From contig JAUTDP010000011.1 of NCBI GenBank assembly GCA_033439795.1, positions 1,922,001-1,986,000 on the forward strand: 64,000 bases of DNA, in the 5' to 3' direction. The stretch comes from Sordaria brevicollis (lineage: Eukaryota > Ascomycota > Sordariomycetes > Sordariales > Sordariaceae). Each line of letters starts with the position of its first letter. The first letter of the stretch is position 1. Below, one piece after another: positions 33,982 through 45,568 of the stretch. The notes under the pieces are model-generated. The model did not search any database, was not told where the DNA came from, and saw only the letters and a list, made by a program, of their open reading frames with translations. A program made the position numbers and the translations under genes.

Positions 33982-34046
33982 AGCGTAGTAGTTTAGAAAG
34001 TAAGTTAATTTTTAAGAGGTTATAAGTTCGAATAATATTTTTTTCT
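33982..34046 (+). other. tRNA-like relic (RIP-altered)
   Basis: A box-A-like stretch (TAGTTTAGAAAG at 33989) and a box-B-like stretch (AAGTTCGAAT at 34024) are spaced roughly as in a tRNA and followed directly by a long T run. Reversing C-to-T and G-to-A changes brings both closer to tRNA consensus. It is about 65 nt, slightly short, so it is a decayed tRNA or the head of a tRNA-derived SINE. Confidence 0.4.
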
Positions 34047-34126
34047 TTTTTTTTTTTCTTTTTTATTTTTATTTAATAAATTATTTATTAAAATAATAAT
34101 AATAATAATAATTATATTATTATTTC

Positions 34127-34157
<31 letters not shown>

Positions 34158-34551
34158 TCTATTATTATTATTAGTAATTATATTAAAAAGAATATTTTAA
34201 AATAAATATATATAAAAATAAAAAAAAGAAACTTATAATTTTAAATTCTTTAATAATTTTCAATAAGTAAATAAATATTTATAAATGAAAATATTATATA
34301 TTATAAGAAAGTCTTTTCGTATTTACTTCTTCGTCGTTTAATATTTATTTATTTCCTTTAATTCTTTTTTTTCTTTTTTATTCCTTTTTTATTTCTTTTC
34401 TTTATTATTTTAATTTAAAAATTATTAAAATATAATACTTATAAATAAAGTTTATAATTTAAATAAAATAATATATTTTTATTAATATTATTATATATAA
34501 TTTACTTATAAAAAAAGTTATTAAAAAAATAATATTTTAAAAAAAGAAAAA

Positions 34552-34618
34552 AAACTTATTCGAATTCACGACCTTTTAAAAAGTTATTTCAATTTTATAA
34601 CCACTATACTATACGTTA
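34552..34618 (-). other. second tRNA-like relic (RIP-altered)
   Basis: Read on the minus strand: TATAGTATAGTGGTTATA (box A like that of tRNA-Asp/Glu/Gly), then AAGGTCGTGAATTCGAATAAG-type box B, then a T-rich run. It faces the first relic across about 500 bases of A+T-rich DNA with ATT/AAT microsatellites. Confidence 0.4.
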
Positions 34619-37477
34619 TTATTATTATTTTTCCTACCGTTAATTTGAATATATATATCTAAAATAATATTTTAAAAAAGAAAAAAAAAGGCAAAAGAAA
34701 AAAAAAAAACTAAAAAAAGGAAAAATAAAAATTAAAATAATAATTTTATTTCTATATATTCTATTATATAAAACTCTATTATAGGAAAATGGAAATTAAT
34801 ATTTGCGACTATATATTAAAAGGGTAAGTAGTATTTTAACGTCTTCGGGCAAAATATTATTATTTCGATTAATATTAATTAACCTCTTTAGGGTTTATAC
34901 ACTTACCTTCGTAATTAACACCTTATTAATATTAACTAAATTAATTATATTATTAAAATTATTAAAGAAATTATAAAATACTTTATCCTCTACCTTATTC
35001 GGTATAATTATATTATCCTTACCCCTAATTTACTCTAAAGGTATAACTTCCTATTATAAAAACGGCGGTAATTATATATATTTTTATTTTACCGCTTACT
35101 CTTACTCTAAATTGCCGATTATTACTTCTTTAAATTAAATATTTAAACGAAATTCCTTTTTAATTTAAAGAATAAGCGTAACCTTTTTTATAAGCGTAAT
35201 AGCTTCCTCCTTCTTAATCGATCGCTATTTATTAACGTTTTACTCTTCCTTAATAGGAATTGTAATTTAATTAATAACGGAAATAATAATCCGTTTACAA
35301 CGTTTTAATAGAGAATTAAAAGGGGTATTAAAACTTATAATATATTTACGAATATATTTAGGAATAACGCGACCCGGACTCTTAAATTCGTTAATTTCTT
35401 CGGCTATTTTAATAATTAATAAAAAGTTAATAACTAAAAGCGTATCGTTCTTAATTTTATTAATAGCTTTGATTTTTATATAAAGCTATTTAATAGTAAT
35501 AGATTTAATTTTATCGAAGCTAAAATTACTAAATTAAATTTTGCTACTAATCGAATAAGGATTAATGCCGACGAATTCAAACGTTTTAATATCGAGGCTA
35601 AAAGGATAATTTTATATAAAACGAAACTAAATACCGATTTAAGAAATAAAATAAATATAATTATTATAATAATTATAAAGAAGAAAAGATTTAAAATAAA
35701 TTTTTAAAATCCGAATAGTTTTAACGTCCGTAAGGATAGGAATCCTCCTAATTATAATAATCTTTACCTCTTTAAATTATTAATAGAAGGTAATATTCCT
35801 ATTTGCGCGAATATTATTATTCCGATCGAATAAATTGGTAATTAATTATCAATGGGTAACGCTAATTTTATTCAATTCGGATAAAATATTATTTCGATTA
35901 CTAACGCTTAATTAAATAAAAGTTTATTTTAATAAGTAAGTGTAAAGAAAAATAGCGGAAGAGTGGTTAAAAAAGCTATTAATAGCGTTAATTGCAATTA
36001 AATTACTTAAACCGCGGGTAAGAGAATATATAGGAAAATTATTATTAATAATAATAATAGTAGAAAATTACGAAGAAGGAGGAAGGGCTTTAATAATAAT
36101 ACGCTTATTATATTTATTATATATTTCCTAAGTAAGGTATTCCGCTAAATAATACTTATAAAGAACGTTAGTAATTTTATAACGTTAGGAAGCTATATTG
36201 AAAAATAGAAAAGAAGAAAGTAGATTAATATTTACTAAAAATATATATAAGATACTTTAAAAATAGTTATAATAATATAAATTAAAGAATAATAACGTTA
36301 TTTAAAGGTAATTAACGTTCAATTTTTAAATTTTAAAAAGGTAATAACTAATTACGTAATAAGGATATTATATAGAAAATTCAAATTAAGGTTAAAATAA
36401 ATCGGAATATAACGAACTTTTTCTTAAAATAGAATTTAAAATATAATTTATTTAATCGGAACCGGATTCCTCCGCTTTCTTAACGCGGTTAATTAAGACC
36501 CTCCCAATTTATTTAACGCCCCGTTCAATATCTTTAATATCGGCATTTCGGACGTTATTTACGTTGGGTTCGGGGCTTTTACTATCTTCGGCGGCCTCGG
36601 CAGCGGCTTCCTCTTCTTTAATCTTTATAATATAATATTAGAATATAACGAAAATAAAATAAATAAAAGAAATTCACTTTAATAGAAAGTATAAGCATAT
36701 CCTTCGCACTTTATATAATAATTAAAATATACGCTTTAGAGGACTTTTTTACCGCTAAAAAAACATCTTTCGAAGGGGCCGGGGTTAATAACGAATTTAT
36801 ATAGTTTATAAATTCTCTCCTCTTCGGCAAGGGTAAAAAAATAGTAGGTTAAACCTATAAAATATTTTATACGCGAGAATCTTAGAATTAATATTAATTA
36901 ATTTTTCTAATACGGTTCTTAATATTATTTAAATTTAATAATACGAAAAATAATCTTTTATATTTAATTAATATCGATTCTATTTAATTAATTTATTTTA
37001 ACGTTAATAAACGAATTTACTTTTCGCTTAATAGTAATACTATTAATTTCGTTAGGACCTTCGTTAAAAATACGAATAAAGATATAATAAAATTCCTATA
37101 ATATAATATTAGTATTTTCTTATATTACGGTAATATTATTAATATTTTTTATACTTTTCGTAATCGATTCGCCCTTTTATATAAATTATTGTAAGGGGGT
37201 ATTTGGTAAGGGAAGTGGAGGCGCGGACGCCCTAGGTCCCGTAGCGGTTGCCTTAGTTATAGTTCGATTAGAAGGCATTTTAGACGGTAATGGTATTATT
37301 ATTGTAAAATGTGGAATAGTATAAGGTTAATAAATATAGTGCAAGGTTAAGGGTTTTGAACATTCCTTGTATTTATTTATTGAAGAGGTATATACGTGTA
37401 GGGCGTTTATTATTTGCCCTGATACCTATAGGCCAACTGCGCGCACGGGCTAAACGTTTTTCAGCAATGACCAAAGT

Positions 37478-37511
37478 TTTTTTGAAACCGACCAACACAA
37501 TGGCCTCCGTA
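37478..37511 (-). repeat. 34-bp perfect inverted repeat, right copy
   Basis: Exact reverse complement of 30793-30826. It lies about 45 bases outside the right edge of the A+T-rich island and is itself free of RIP-type change. Confidence 0.85.
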
Positions 37512-38298
37512 CTCCAACCATAGCTATGCTAACTGCTTGTCTGTCGCAGCGCAACGGCCGGTGGTCTCCAACCTGCCATTGGCAACATTTACCATCAACT
37601 TTAATGCACAACCACAATGTGGACTGCACTACGTGGGACAGACATGTGTTGCACAGGCTGGAAGAGTTTCACAGAAGCGTGGCCACCAGGCAGCGACAGC
37701 CTAACATGTTGAGCCATTGGGTTGCTTTTTAGGTTTGGGACGAAAGGACTCGGCGTGTAAAATAAACTCTGCGTTTTCTTCTTCACCTTGTAGCTGGGGT
37801 CGGTCAGGTCGGTGTCTCGGGAGAGGAAAAGTGACCGTCCATCCCGGCCGTTCCCCCGCAATCGGGGAGTGGGTGTGACGCCATTGATCCCACTTTTGCC
37901 GGCCGATCCCGTTGTCAGCCAACCCCCGCCCCGCAAATGTCCCGCAAATGTCCCGCTCCGTACCGCAGCCCGTCAATCCGTTCCGAGAAAGGATGCCCGG
38001 CCACCACGAGGCCTCTCCGCCGACCAGCTGCCCCACCTTCCCCAGAATGACCACCTCCAGGCTCCAGGCTCCAGCACTGCATGCATCGCTCCTGCCGTCA
38101 TCGAACCAATTCGAACCAGGAACCTACCTCTAGTCACATCAACTAATCTGCCACACACACATTTAAAAATTCCACTTGCTCCATCGACACACTTGACCAC
38201 TAATTCCTTCCTATAACTACCTACCTAGCTCTGACATCTCATTTCACTTGGGATCAAGGCAACAATACCTTGACCACCTCACTCAAAAAAAGAACAAA
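37512..38298. other. intergenic and promoter of the alpha/beta hydrolase
   Basis: No supported gene. The last 200 bases are pyrimidine/CA-rich, as is common in fungal leaders. Confidence 0.5.
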
Positions 38299-39186
38299 AT
38301 GGCAGTCTTTACTCTCCCGTCCGGACGAACCATTTCGTACGAGCTCACCTACTCCAATGAGCCCCAAAGACCAACTGTTCTTCTATCGAATTCATTGTCG
38401 TCTCATTTCCGCTTCTGGGACCACATCGTAGAACGCCTCCACGATGCCGGATATCGCGTTCTGCGCTACGATCATCCCGGTCACGGCGCCTCGGGTGTGC
38501 CCGACGACCTGTCATCCACCACCTTCAATTCTCTTGCCGAAGACGTCTATACGCTTCTGACCAGCCCTGACGTCGCTGCTGCCTTCCATGGCCATCACTC
38601 TCCCGACGCCGCTTTCACTCCTTCGCTTCACGCCTGGATCGGCGTCTCCATGGGTGCTGCCCTAGGCGTCGTCTTCAGTAGCCGCTACCCTGGTGTCGTC
38701 CAGAGACTCGTCATCTGCGATACCATCTCTGCCTCGCCCAAGAACGCCGGCGTGCCCGACGCATTCGGTCCCCGTGTCGCTGCCGCCAGAGAGCACGGAT
38801 CCATGGAGAAGGCCGTGGCCGAGACTATGGACCGCTGGTTTGGTCAAGACTGGATCAAGGCCAACCCAACCGAGGCGGAGCGTGTGCACACGCTGATGAA
38901 GCAGACTAGCGTTGATGGTTTCGAGACTTGTATTGCCGCCTTGAGATCCGATTCCTTCGATATCCGGCCTTTGATGCCCGGACTGGGGAACTGTGTTCAA
39001 CATGTGTTACTCGTGGTTGGCGAAAAGGATGCCGATCTACCCGAGAAAATGAAGGAGTTGAGGGATGCTTGCCCGGAGAACTTGAAGGCTCAGCTCAAGG
39101 TTATCCCCAATGCTGGGCATGTGTCATTTGTTGACGGGAAGGAGGATTTCTTAAAGACGGTGATGCCATTTTTGGGCGATAACTAG
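38299..39186 (+). CDS. alpha/beta hydrolase, 3-oxoadipate enol-lactonase-like
   Basis: A single exon of 295 residues starting at MAVFTLPSGR, an ATG in good context (ACAAAATGGC). It has the oxyanion/strand region VLLSNSLSSHFRFWD and RVLRYDHPGHGASG, then the nucleophile elbow GVSMG (S117), a VVGEKDADLP acidic-residue loop and NAGHVSF (H274). This is a complete Ser-Asp-His triad in the order of the family. Closest in style are bacterial and fungal 3-oxoadipate enol-lactonases, which open the lactone ring in the beta-ketoadipate pathway of aromatic degradation. Other small esterases share this layout, so the exact substrate is inference. No other pathway genes are adjacent. Confidence 0.85.
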   Translation: MAVFTLPSGRTISYELTYSNEPQRPTVLLSNSLSSHFRFWDHIVERLHDAGYRVLRYDHPGHGASGVPDDLSSTTFNSLAEDVYTLLTSPDVAAAFHGHHSPDAAFTPSLHAWIGVSMGAALGVVFSSRYPGVVQRLVICDTISASPKNAGVPDAFGPRVAAAREHGSMEKAVAETMDRWFGQDWIKANPTEAERVHTLMKQTSVDGFETCIAALRSDSFDIRPLMPGLGNCVQHVLLVVGEKDADLPEKMKELRDACPENLKAQLKVIPNAGHVSFVDGKEDFLKTVMPFLGDN

Positions 39187-40184
39187 AGGATACCTACCTA
39201 ACAGTGAGCATCTGGTGCTTATGGCAACTGCAATGGCTTGGGCTTGGTAATAGACTGGTAATGGTGATGGGCCACTCAGAACCGAATCATCGAGTGTCGC
39301 TCTGTCATCTTACTTCCGAGCGTGGTGGAAAAGGCTGACGACAAGAATCTGATACAGACTTTGGAGATAATACAAAAGGACCAAATGACTCCTATCCCTT
39401 AGCAGAGTCCATCTACATACATCGAGAAGCCATGTTGGATTCCTCAACACAGCAGGAGACCACTGCATACTACCACGGTCTTTACACATTGGTCGATGGC
39501 TCTTTGAGCTTTGCTGACTGATCTGCTCTGAGGCGCATTGTGAGGTGCTTTCCTTTCATTCCAGTACATGATAATGGCTGGGAGCCGAGTCTTTGTCGTT
39601 TTCCATTTTCTGCTCGCCAGGCCGCTTGGAAATTCCCCATATTCCGCGTGGCGCGTTCTAGCGGGAACGTCTAGACAAAGAAGATGCTCGAGTCGCAAGG
39701 TCTATTTCTGTTGAGACATTCGCCATCCCAAAGCTTCTTTGATCTCGCTCCTTTATGCAATCTTTGAGACCACGAAGGGCAAATCATATAAGCAATCTAG
39801 AGAACATCCTCGCTCTGGAGTCTTCGAGTTCTCAGTTTTACTCTAACGGGTCGGAACCTGAGCGCCCTCCTCCAGTCGTTTTTCCTTACTGCATCCTCGG
39901 TGTTCATCGCATCTGGCTTCAGTCTGATCTTGAGTTCTGCCCTTACCAACAGGCTGGATACTGTTGATATTGCCGCTTTCTAGGTTGTCGTTATCTACTG
40001 TTTATTGTTTCCGTTGGTCGAGAGAATACCCGCCTTGCACGGCATCTGAAGGGAAACGCTTCCTCCCGCTCTTTAAGACCAACAAGCTTGTCAATCCTCT
40101 TTCTATTCCTTATAAACATCCAAACCAACAAACTCAACGGCTACTCAACTCAAAAAAAGGGGACACAACAACAGACCAAACAAG
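39187..40184. other. intergenic, long leader of the next gene
   Basis: No gene recognised. The right end is pyrimidine-rich and then A-rich just before the ATG at 40185. Confidence 0.5.
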
Positions 40185-42146
40185 ATGCCTTCCAAACCAA
40201 ATGCAAGGACAAGGCCGCCCCGGCTCGTCCTCTTCGACACTATCCCAGAGCTGACTATCATCACCGGCTCCATATCGGAGATGATCAACTCTCCCACGAA
40301 AGTCAGGCCTCAAAACAGCCCCAACTCGCCCATCGCCGGCACTTTTGGCAACTTTATCACCGCCAGCAATAGCAGCGACAACAATAACACCAACAACAAT
40401 AACACCAACAACAATAACACCAACGACAATAACACCAACAACAATAACACCAACAACAATAACACCAACAACAATAACACCAACAACAACAACACCAATA
40501 CTGCCAAGTTCTCACCAACTCTCCCATCACCCGCCAGTCCCACTACGAGCACAACTACACCTTCAACCAGCAGCATCACACAAAAGACACCGGAACCTTC
40601 ATCACCCACAACGCCACCCATGCTACCGCCTCCCGCCCCTTACCCCTGGCTCTGGTCCTGCCACTCCTGCCGGTCTGTGTACCGACTAGCCTGCACCAGA
40701 AGGTGTCTAGAATGCGGCCACATCTTTTGCTGCCTGATGCCCGCCGCCAACGAAGGGGGGTCTCGAGAGCGAGAAACTAAAAGCGGCGGCGGTAAGAAAC
40801 GAAAGCGAAGCGGGAGTGGCAGAAGGGGAGGAGGGCCGTGTACCGCCGAGTTCGATTACCTAGGCTGGTCAGCATGGGGCAGTTATAGACGGAGTGTAGC
40901 AGGTGCTGCTGCCAGGCGAGCTGCTTCGAAAGCTGCTGCTGCTGTCGCCACTGGTGATGAGAGTAGTGGAAGAAGGAAGTCCGGGTCGGGCTCGTCATCG
41001 TCAAGTGAAAAGAGGAGACTTAGCGGTGTTGCTTCCATTTCTCCTTTTCCTTCTCCTCCCCCTTCTTCAAGCTCTAGTAGCCAAGACTCCACTACCATCA
41101 CCACCACCGACAGCGAAGGACAGTCAGCAGAAGAAGACAAAGGCGTCGCTGCCCGGCTTCAAGATTTTGCGACTTGGCATCTCGTTCCTGTCGGCTCTAC
41201 AGAACCACCCTCATCCTCTTCGTCTGACTCGACCAGCAAACAAACCCTAGCCTGGCACCACGTTCCCGAGCGCGAAACCCGCTCCATCGCCCGTCTTAAA
41301 GAAAAGATGTATGTCGAGCGCGTCCACAACTGCTGGTCGCACTGTGACTACCCGTCCGAGTGTCGACAGACCGTCATCGCTGCATGCGAAGAAGGGCGGG
41401 CCAAAATTGATAGAAAGGGACGAAAGCTGGTGTGGGTTGATGATCGCGAGAAGGACGCTATCGAGGCCAGCAGACGAAGGGAAAGGGAGAGGGAAAGGGA
41501 GAATCTGAAGAGGGCGTTGGCGGCTAGGAAAAGTAGAGCGGGGCAGGAGAGATCCCAAAGAAGTGGAAGAAGGGGGCGGGTACAAGGAAGTGGTACTGGT
41601 CATGGGATTGCTGGGAAGAAACAGAAGTGGGAGTGGGAGTTGGAACCCGTAGTGGAGGAGGAAGGGACGGAGGACGTTGAGATGGTGGATGATGATGCCC
41701 AGATTGAGAAGGATGGTGATTCCTCTTCGCTGTCATCGTTGAGCTCTTCTGCTGGTGGTAGCAGTAGCTCCTTCTCTTCTTCTGATTCATCTGGTTCAGA
41801 GGACGACGAAGGACTGTCCAAGTCCCATTGGAAGGACACCATGACGGCAACGACGACGAGTGGAACACCAAAAGGCCCAGATGATGGTAACACTGGAAAC
41901 CTCACGATCGCCATGCTCGAGCCCTTTTCCAGGGTGGACGGCTGCAGCTCTCGACAGGAATGCTACATCACCATCGATCCTGCGAAGCTGTTGAAGGATA
42001 ACGATATGGAAACCATCCCGCTTTCTCCGGTGTCGCCTTTGGCTGGAGGCTGTCTTGCTTCGAGTATGGCTGAGGCGAGCACATACCAGTCATTTGCCTC
42101 GTTCAACGATTTTGGTCCCATGGAGATTGATGAGATGGCCATGTGA
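40185..42146 (+). CDS. Cys-rich, low-complexity fungal protein of unknown function
   Basis: A single exon of 653 residues. A short Pro/Thr N-terminus leads into eight NNNTN-type pentapeptides (about residues 65-105) and a Thr/Pro linker. A probable zinc module follows: WSCHSC.. ACTRRCLECGHIFCC, about residues 163-187, then FDYLGWSAWGSYRR. A second Cys group comes later, NCWSHCDYPSEC. Between and after them are basic clusters (KKRKRSGSGRR; a RRRERERERENLKRA coiled segment) and long Ser and Asp/Glu runs. The paired Cys module with FDY..W occurs in a conserved ascomycete family whose role I do not know. Nuclear location is suggested by the basic clusters. Confidence 0.75.
   Translation: MPSKPNARTRPPRLVLFDTIPELTIITGSISEMINSPTKVRPQNSPNSPIAGTFGNFITASNSSDNNNTNNNNTNNNNTNDNNTNNNNTNNNNTNNNNTNNNNTNTAKFSPTLPSPASPTTSTTTPSTSSITQKTPEPSSPTTPPMLPPPAPYPWLWSCHSCRSVYRLACTRRCLECGHIFCCLMPAANEGGSRERETKSGGGKKRKRSGSGRRGGGPCTAEFDYLGWSAWGSYRRSVAGAAARRAASKAAAAVATGDESSGRRKSGSGSSSSSEKRRLSGVASISPFPSPPPSSSSSSQDSTTITTTDSEGQSAEEDKGVAARLQDFATWHLVPVGSTEPPSSSSSDSTSKQTLAWHHVPERETRSIARLKEKMYVERVHNCWSHCDYPSECRQTVIAACEEGRAKIDRKGRKLVWVDDREKDAIEASRRRERERERENLKRALAARKSRAGQERSQRSGRRGRVQGSGTGHGIAGKKQKWEWELEPVVEEEGTEDVEMVDDDAQIEKDGDSSSLSSLSSSAGGSSSSFSSSDSSGSEDDEGLSKSHWKDTMTATTTSGTPKGPDDGNTGNLTIAMLEPFSRVDGCSSRQECYITIDPAKLLKDNDMETIPLSPVSPLAGGCLASSMAEASTYQSFASFNDFGPMEIDEMAM
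40377..40499 (+). repeat. 15-bp coding tandem repeat (NNNTN)
   Basis: About eight near-identical copies of an AACACCAACAACAAT unit inside the 653-residue gene. One unit has GAC for AAC, and the last copies shift AAT to AAC. Length changes would stay in frame. Confidence 0.85.
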
Positions 42147-43179
42147 GGATGGTAACTAGAATGGATCTTGGTGCTAATGGGATGGAAGCGGGAAAAATGC
42201 GTTGGGTCAAAATGCTGGGAGGTAGATAAAATGTCAGTATCATTACATTTGTAGAAGGCCGTCTTTATGGTTGAGTAGGGCATATAAGTATTTGCTAAAA
42301 GGTGTCAGTGACTAGTTAGCTTCGAGAACGACAACAATTTTTGGATATAGGAATCTGCGCCTGCTGACGATACAACCTAAACGGGTATCAGTACCGCAAA
42401 ACAACATTGTAATAAAACCGAACACGCTAGTCACCGTGAAGAGGCTTGCGAATGCCATACTGTAGAGAGAACAGAATAATAATTGGTATCGCAAATTTTG
42501 AGGCTCTTGCAGCCTTATGTCCGCCCACTACACCTGCACCAGTACCAGCCGACAACGTTTACGTAACGTGTCCTGATGCTTTCCTCGCTAAGCCCTTCCG
42601 GCCCGAGTCGTACCATAAAAGAAACGATGAACGAGATTCATGTTGTTACAGATATCGTAAAAAGAGCTGCTCCCGCACGCCGCGCCGTAATGAGGGGAGA
42701 TTTATCGCTGTTCCAAATGTGTGTGGCGCATGGACTCCAGGACGACACCATGCAGCGAATCATCTCCCTGCTTTTCGTATCCTAGGCGACTTCCATGGCT
42801 GAAAGACAAAGAACGCCTCGCTTTTCGTGTGTGTTCGCACAATCCAGTCGGAAATGTCGCAAGGAAGTCCGTCGTAGTCTTTATGTGCTGTGCATGTTAC
42901 CGCCGCAGACACCGGAAGTGCTCGGCTCTCCCAGTGGTGAATTGGTGGACCCCCATCCGTGTGCGTATTCCAACAAAAGTAATAGGAAGAAGATACCCAA
43001 CACAACATCGGCGGCAGGTATTGTAAAATGAAGACAAGCCCCAGTTCCCCGGTATCACCTCGCGTATATCCCTTCAGAAACCGGCCGCTGTCTTGCTTGT
43101 CAGCCCACAGCAGGGCCAAGGATATTCAAGACAGTATCCGAAACGTGCGCGACGTTGAATTTTCGTGCAAATATCGTTT
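42147..43179. other. intergenic between convergent genes
   Basis: Holds the 3' sides of the Cys-rich protein gene and of H2A.Z. No supported gene or RNA. Confidence 0.5.
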
Positions 43180-44206
43180 TTAGGCTTCCTGAGCCTTGGC
43201 CTTCTTCTTTTGCTCCACCTTGAGCAGAAGGGCGCGGTTGATGTGGGGGAGGACACCACCGAAGGCAATGGTGGCGCGGATGAGGGTATCGAGCTCCTCA
43301 TCACCACGGATGGCAAGCTGGAGATGGCGGGGAGTGATACGCTTGACCTTGAGGTCCTTGGCAGCGTTCTGTACAACGGAAACATGGGTGTTAGCGATGA
43401 GTTCAGCATAATTCGAAGCTTTGAGTCCCCCTCCTTTGCCGCGCAACGGGGGTTATGGATGGGACGGGGATAACTTACGCCCGCAAGTTCGAGAACCTCA
43501 GCAGTCAGATATTCCAGCACAGCAGTAACGTACACGGCAGCCTTGGCACCAACGCGCATCTTGTTCTGAGTGTTTTGCTTCAGGAAACGCTTGACACGAC
43601 CGCAAGGGAACTACATAGACTCAAAGTCAGCTCGACAAATCAAACGGGTCAAAATGCCAGGTGATGGAAAATGAACGGCGCAGCTCCATCTCCATCACCA
43701 GAGCCAGAAATCCAAGGTTGGAGACCGCATCGAGGCTCGGTCGCGGGGCCAGGGCGAGAAGAAGGGTGCACAGAGCAACGCGTCCATATCAAGCCGAAAC
43801 AGTGTCGCAGACGGGGCGCAACGTGTTTAGGCACCGGTGAGACTGCGTGCGACTGACAGCTAAGGCAAGGAGGTCGCGTTCTTCGAAGGTTTGCGACATG
43901 ATGTTGCTCGGGAATGTAGGGGGCACGGTGGACGCGTTGTGGTGTATCGGCGTGATTCCATAGACATCTGACGACAGGGATGACGGATGCGAGCGAAAAA
44001 GTTGGTTGATGAGGAGAGGTCGATGGTTGCGGATGGGACCAGAAAACTGAATGCGAACGAGGTCGTGAAGCTCATCAACGACAAAAAAAACGTACCTGAA
44101 GACCGGCGCGAGCAGAGTGGCTCTGCTGCTTCTTGGGACCCTCGACGCCCGAGGTCTTACCACCCGAGCTCTTGCCGCCAGACGACTTGCCCTTTCCGCC
44201 AGCCAT
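43180..44206 (-). CDS. H2A.Z: histone H2A variant H2A.Z
   Basis: Exons 44096-44206, 43479-43610 and 43180-43368 encode 143 residues. The N-terminal tail is [20 protein letters not shown], rich in acetylatable lysines. The core runs [11 protein letters not shown], then [56 protein letters not shown], and the variant-specific segment [34 protein letters not shown] with GGVLPHIN separates H2A.Z from canonical H2A. It replaces H2A in promoter-flanking nucleosomes and is deposited by the SWR1 complex. The first intron is unusually long for this window (485 nt); the second is 110 nt. Both exon junctions are phase 0. Confidence 0.96.
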
Positions 44207-45568
44207 TGTGTTTTTGTTTGTTGAGGAGATGGGATCGGGGTGGTAAGTTATGCGCGGGGTGGGTGGGTGGACGTGGTGTCAAGAATAAAATCGGTCGACG
44301 TTAACGATGCTCGATGTTGATATTGACGGGGCGACGGCGCGGGATTTGCGTGGAACTGGTGGAAGTGGATGAAGCGGGGTTTGCGGATGGAAAAGTGGTG
44401 TTCTGGCCGGAAAAGATGATCGCGACGAGGTTTGGTGTTGAAGACTGAAGTTGGCGCCGGGAAACACTCGAAAATTCAGAAGGGCCGATGATGCATGCCA
44501 CTGATGGAACCCTTTGTTGTTGTATCCTTTCAGGTGATTGTCCGCCGTGTTTGAGCGCAGCCGCGCCTGAGACCTTTGTCCGTACAGGCGGGAAGGTGCC
44601 GATCTCCAGAGGCCAAGGGGAAGCTTGAGCTAACAGCCAGCTCCCATGCTTTTGCCGAATGTGCTGTGTCTGATTTGTCGGGGCGCTGTTGCTGATTTTT
44701 TTTTTTCGCAAAGGGTACCTCGGGGTAACCTTGGGTACGGCGAGCCAAGCAGACCATCTGTGCAATTCTGGGAGAGCTCCAAGGCTTGGCAATATCATAA
44801 GCTCCAGCAAAAGGCCAAGGCCTCAAGCCATGGAGCCATGATGATGATGATGGCCCAGTGAAAGGTCTATATCCAAACCCCAACTCAGCCTCGCAAGTGC
44901 CATGGATTACATGTGCTTGCAGAGAATGCGAAGTGCTCTCCAATGAGACCACGATGAAGCTGACCAGGAAAGCATGTGTGGTGCAAGGGGAGGGCGCATA
45001 CCTGTTGCCCAAGGTTGAGAGCAGCTTTGAAGCCATGCAGAGATCCGTGACGGGCACTGTCCAGCCCGGCCATCCAGCCGGTTAAGGCGAACCAAAAGCC
45101 GTCAGAGTTTTTGAAAAAGATATACTAAGCATCTTCACAACAGGTTTGCACCCTTTGCAGAGGCTGGTGTGGTGTTGCAGAGTGTCTCGAAATGTTGCTC
45201 AGATAGTGTGGTTCGGAGCGTTGGTGAGCCTTTGCCAATCTGCCGCTGGATGTTGTGGTCCGTGTCCCTCGCTGCCGTGGCCGGCCAGACTCCCAGTCTT
45301 GTCACAGCCGTGCCAAGCTTTCACGTTACGGAACTTCCAACTGGCACAGTACCTGCCAGCTGTCGGAGCTTGAGCTCTGCTGTCTGTTAGTGGTGACTGG
45401 GGGAGTGACTCGGAACTCGCAACTTGGGAGCTTTCACTTCTCAGCAAAAGTGTGAAATGACATGCGAATTCAAGATGCCGCAAACAAAGCCCAAAACCAT
45501 ATCATCATTTCCTACCCTTCAACGTATATCGTACAAATGATGCACACAGTTCTAGTATGCGCCCTTAA
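44207..45568. other. intergenic, H2A.Z promoter side
   Basis: No supported gene. It includes the H2A.Z upstream region and the 3' side of the small basic protein gene. Open frames on the minus strand (44301-45057) lack motifs. Confidence 0.5.

Larger units (their letters stand above)
30850..37435. mobile_element. RIP-degraded transposon island
   Basis: Composition switches sharply from normal to strongly A+T-rich at about 30870 and back at about 37440. Both edges carry a shared inverted motif, ACCTATAGG(T/C), at about 30857 and 37423. Remnants of reading frames survive. On the plus strand one frame ends at 31784 with a Lys-rich tail (PKKKKGKG) and another ends near 33804 (GGFEELKELIKNVG). 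On the minus strand an ATG at 37278 reads MPSNRTITKATATGPRAS before hitting TAA where CAA is expected. A further minus-strand frame lies near 36490-36640. Stops are mostly TAA/TAG at plausible former CAA/CAG/TGG codons, the signature of RIP. The family of the original element is not identifiable by eye; the inverted ends favour a DNA transposon. Confidence 0.75.

Noticed and set aside
44301..45057. Long minus-strand frames upstream of H2A.Z
   Set aside because: Two overlapping frames with no motif in a promoter region; composition does not look coding.
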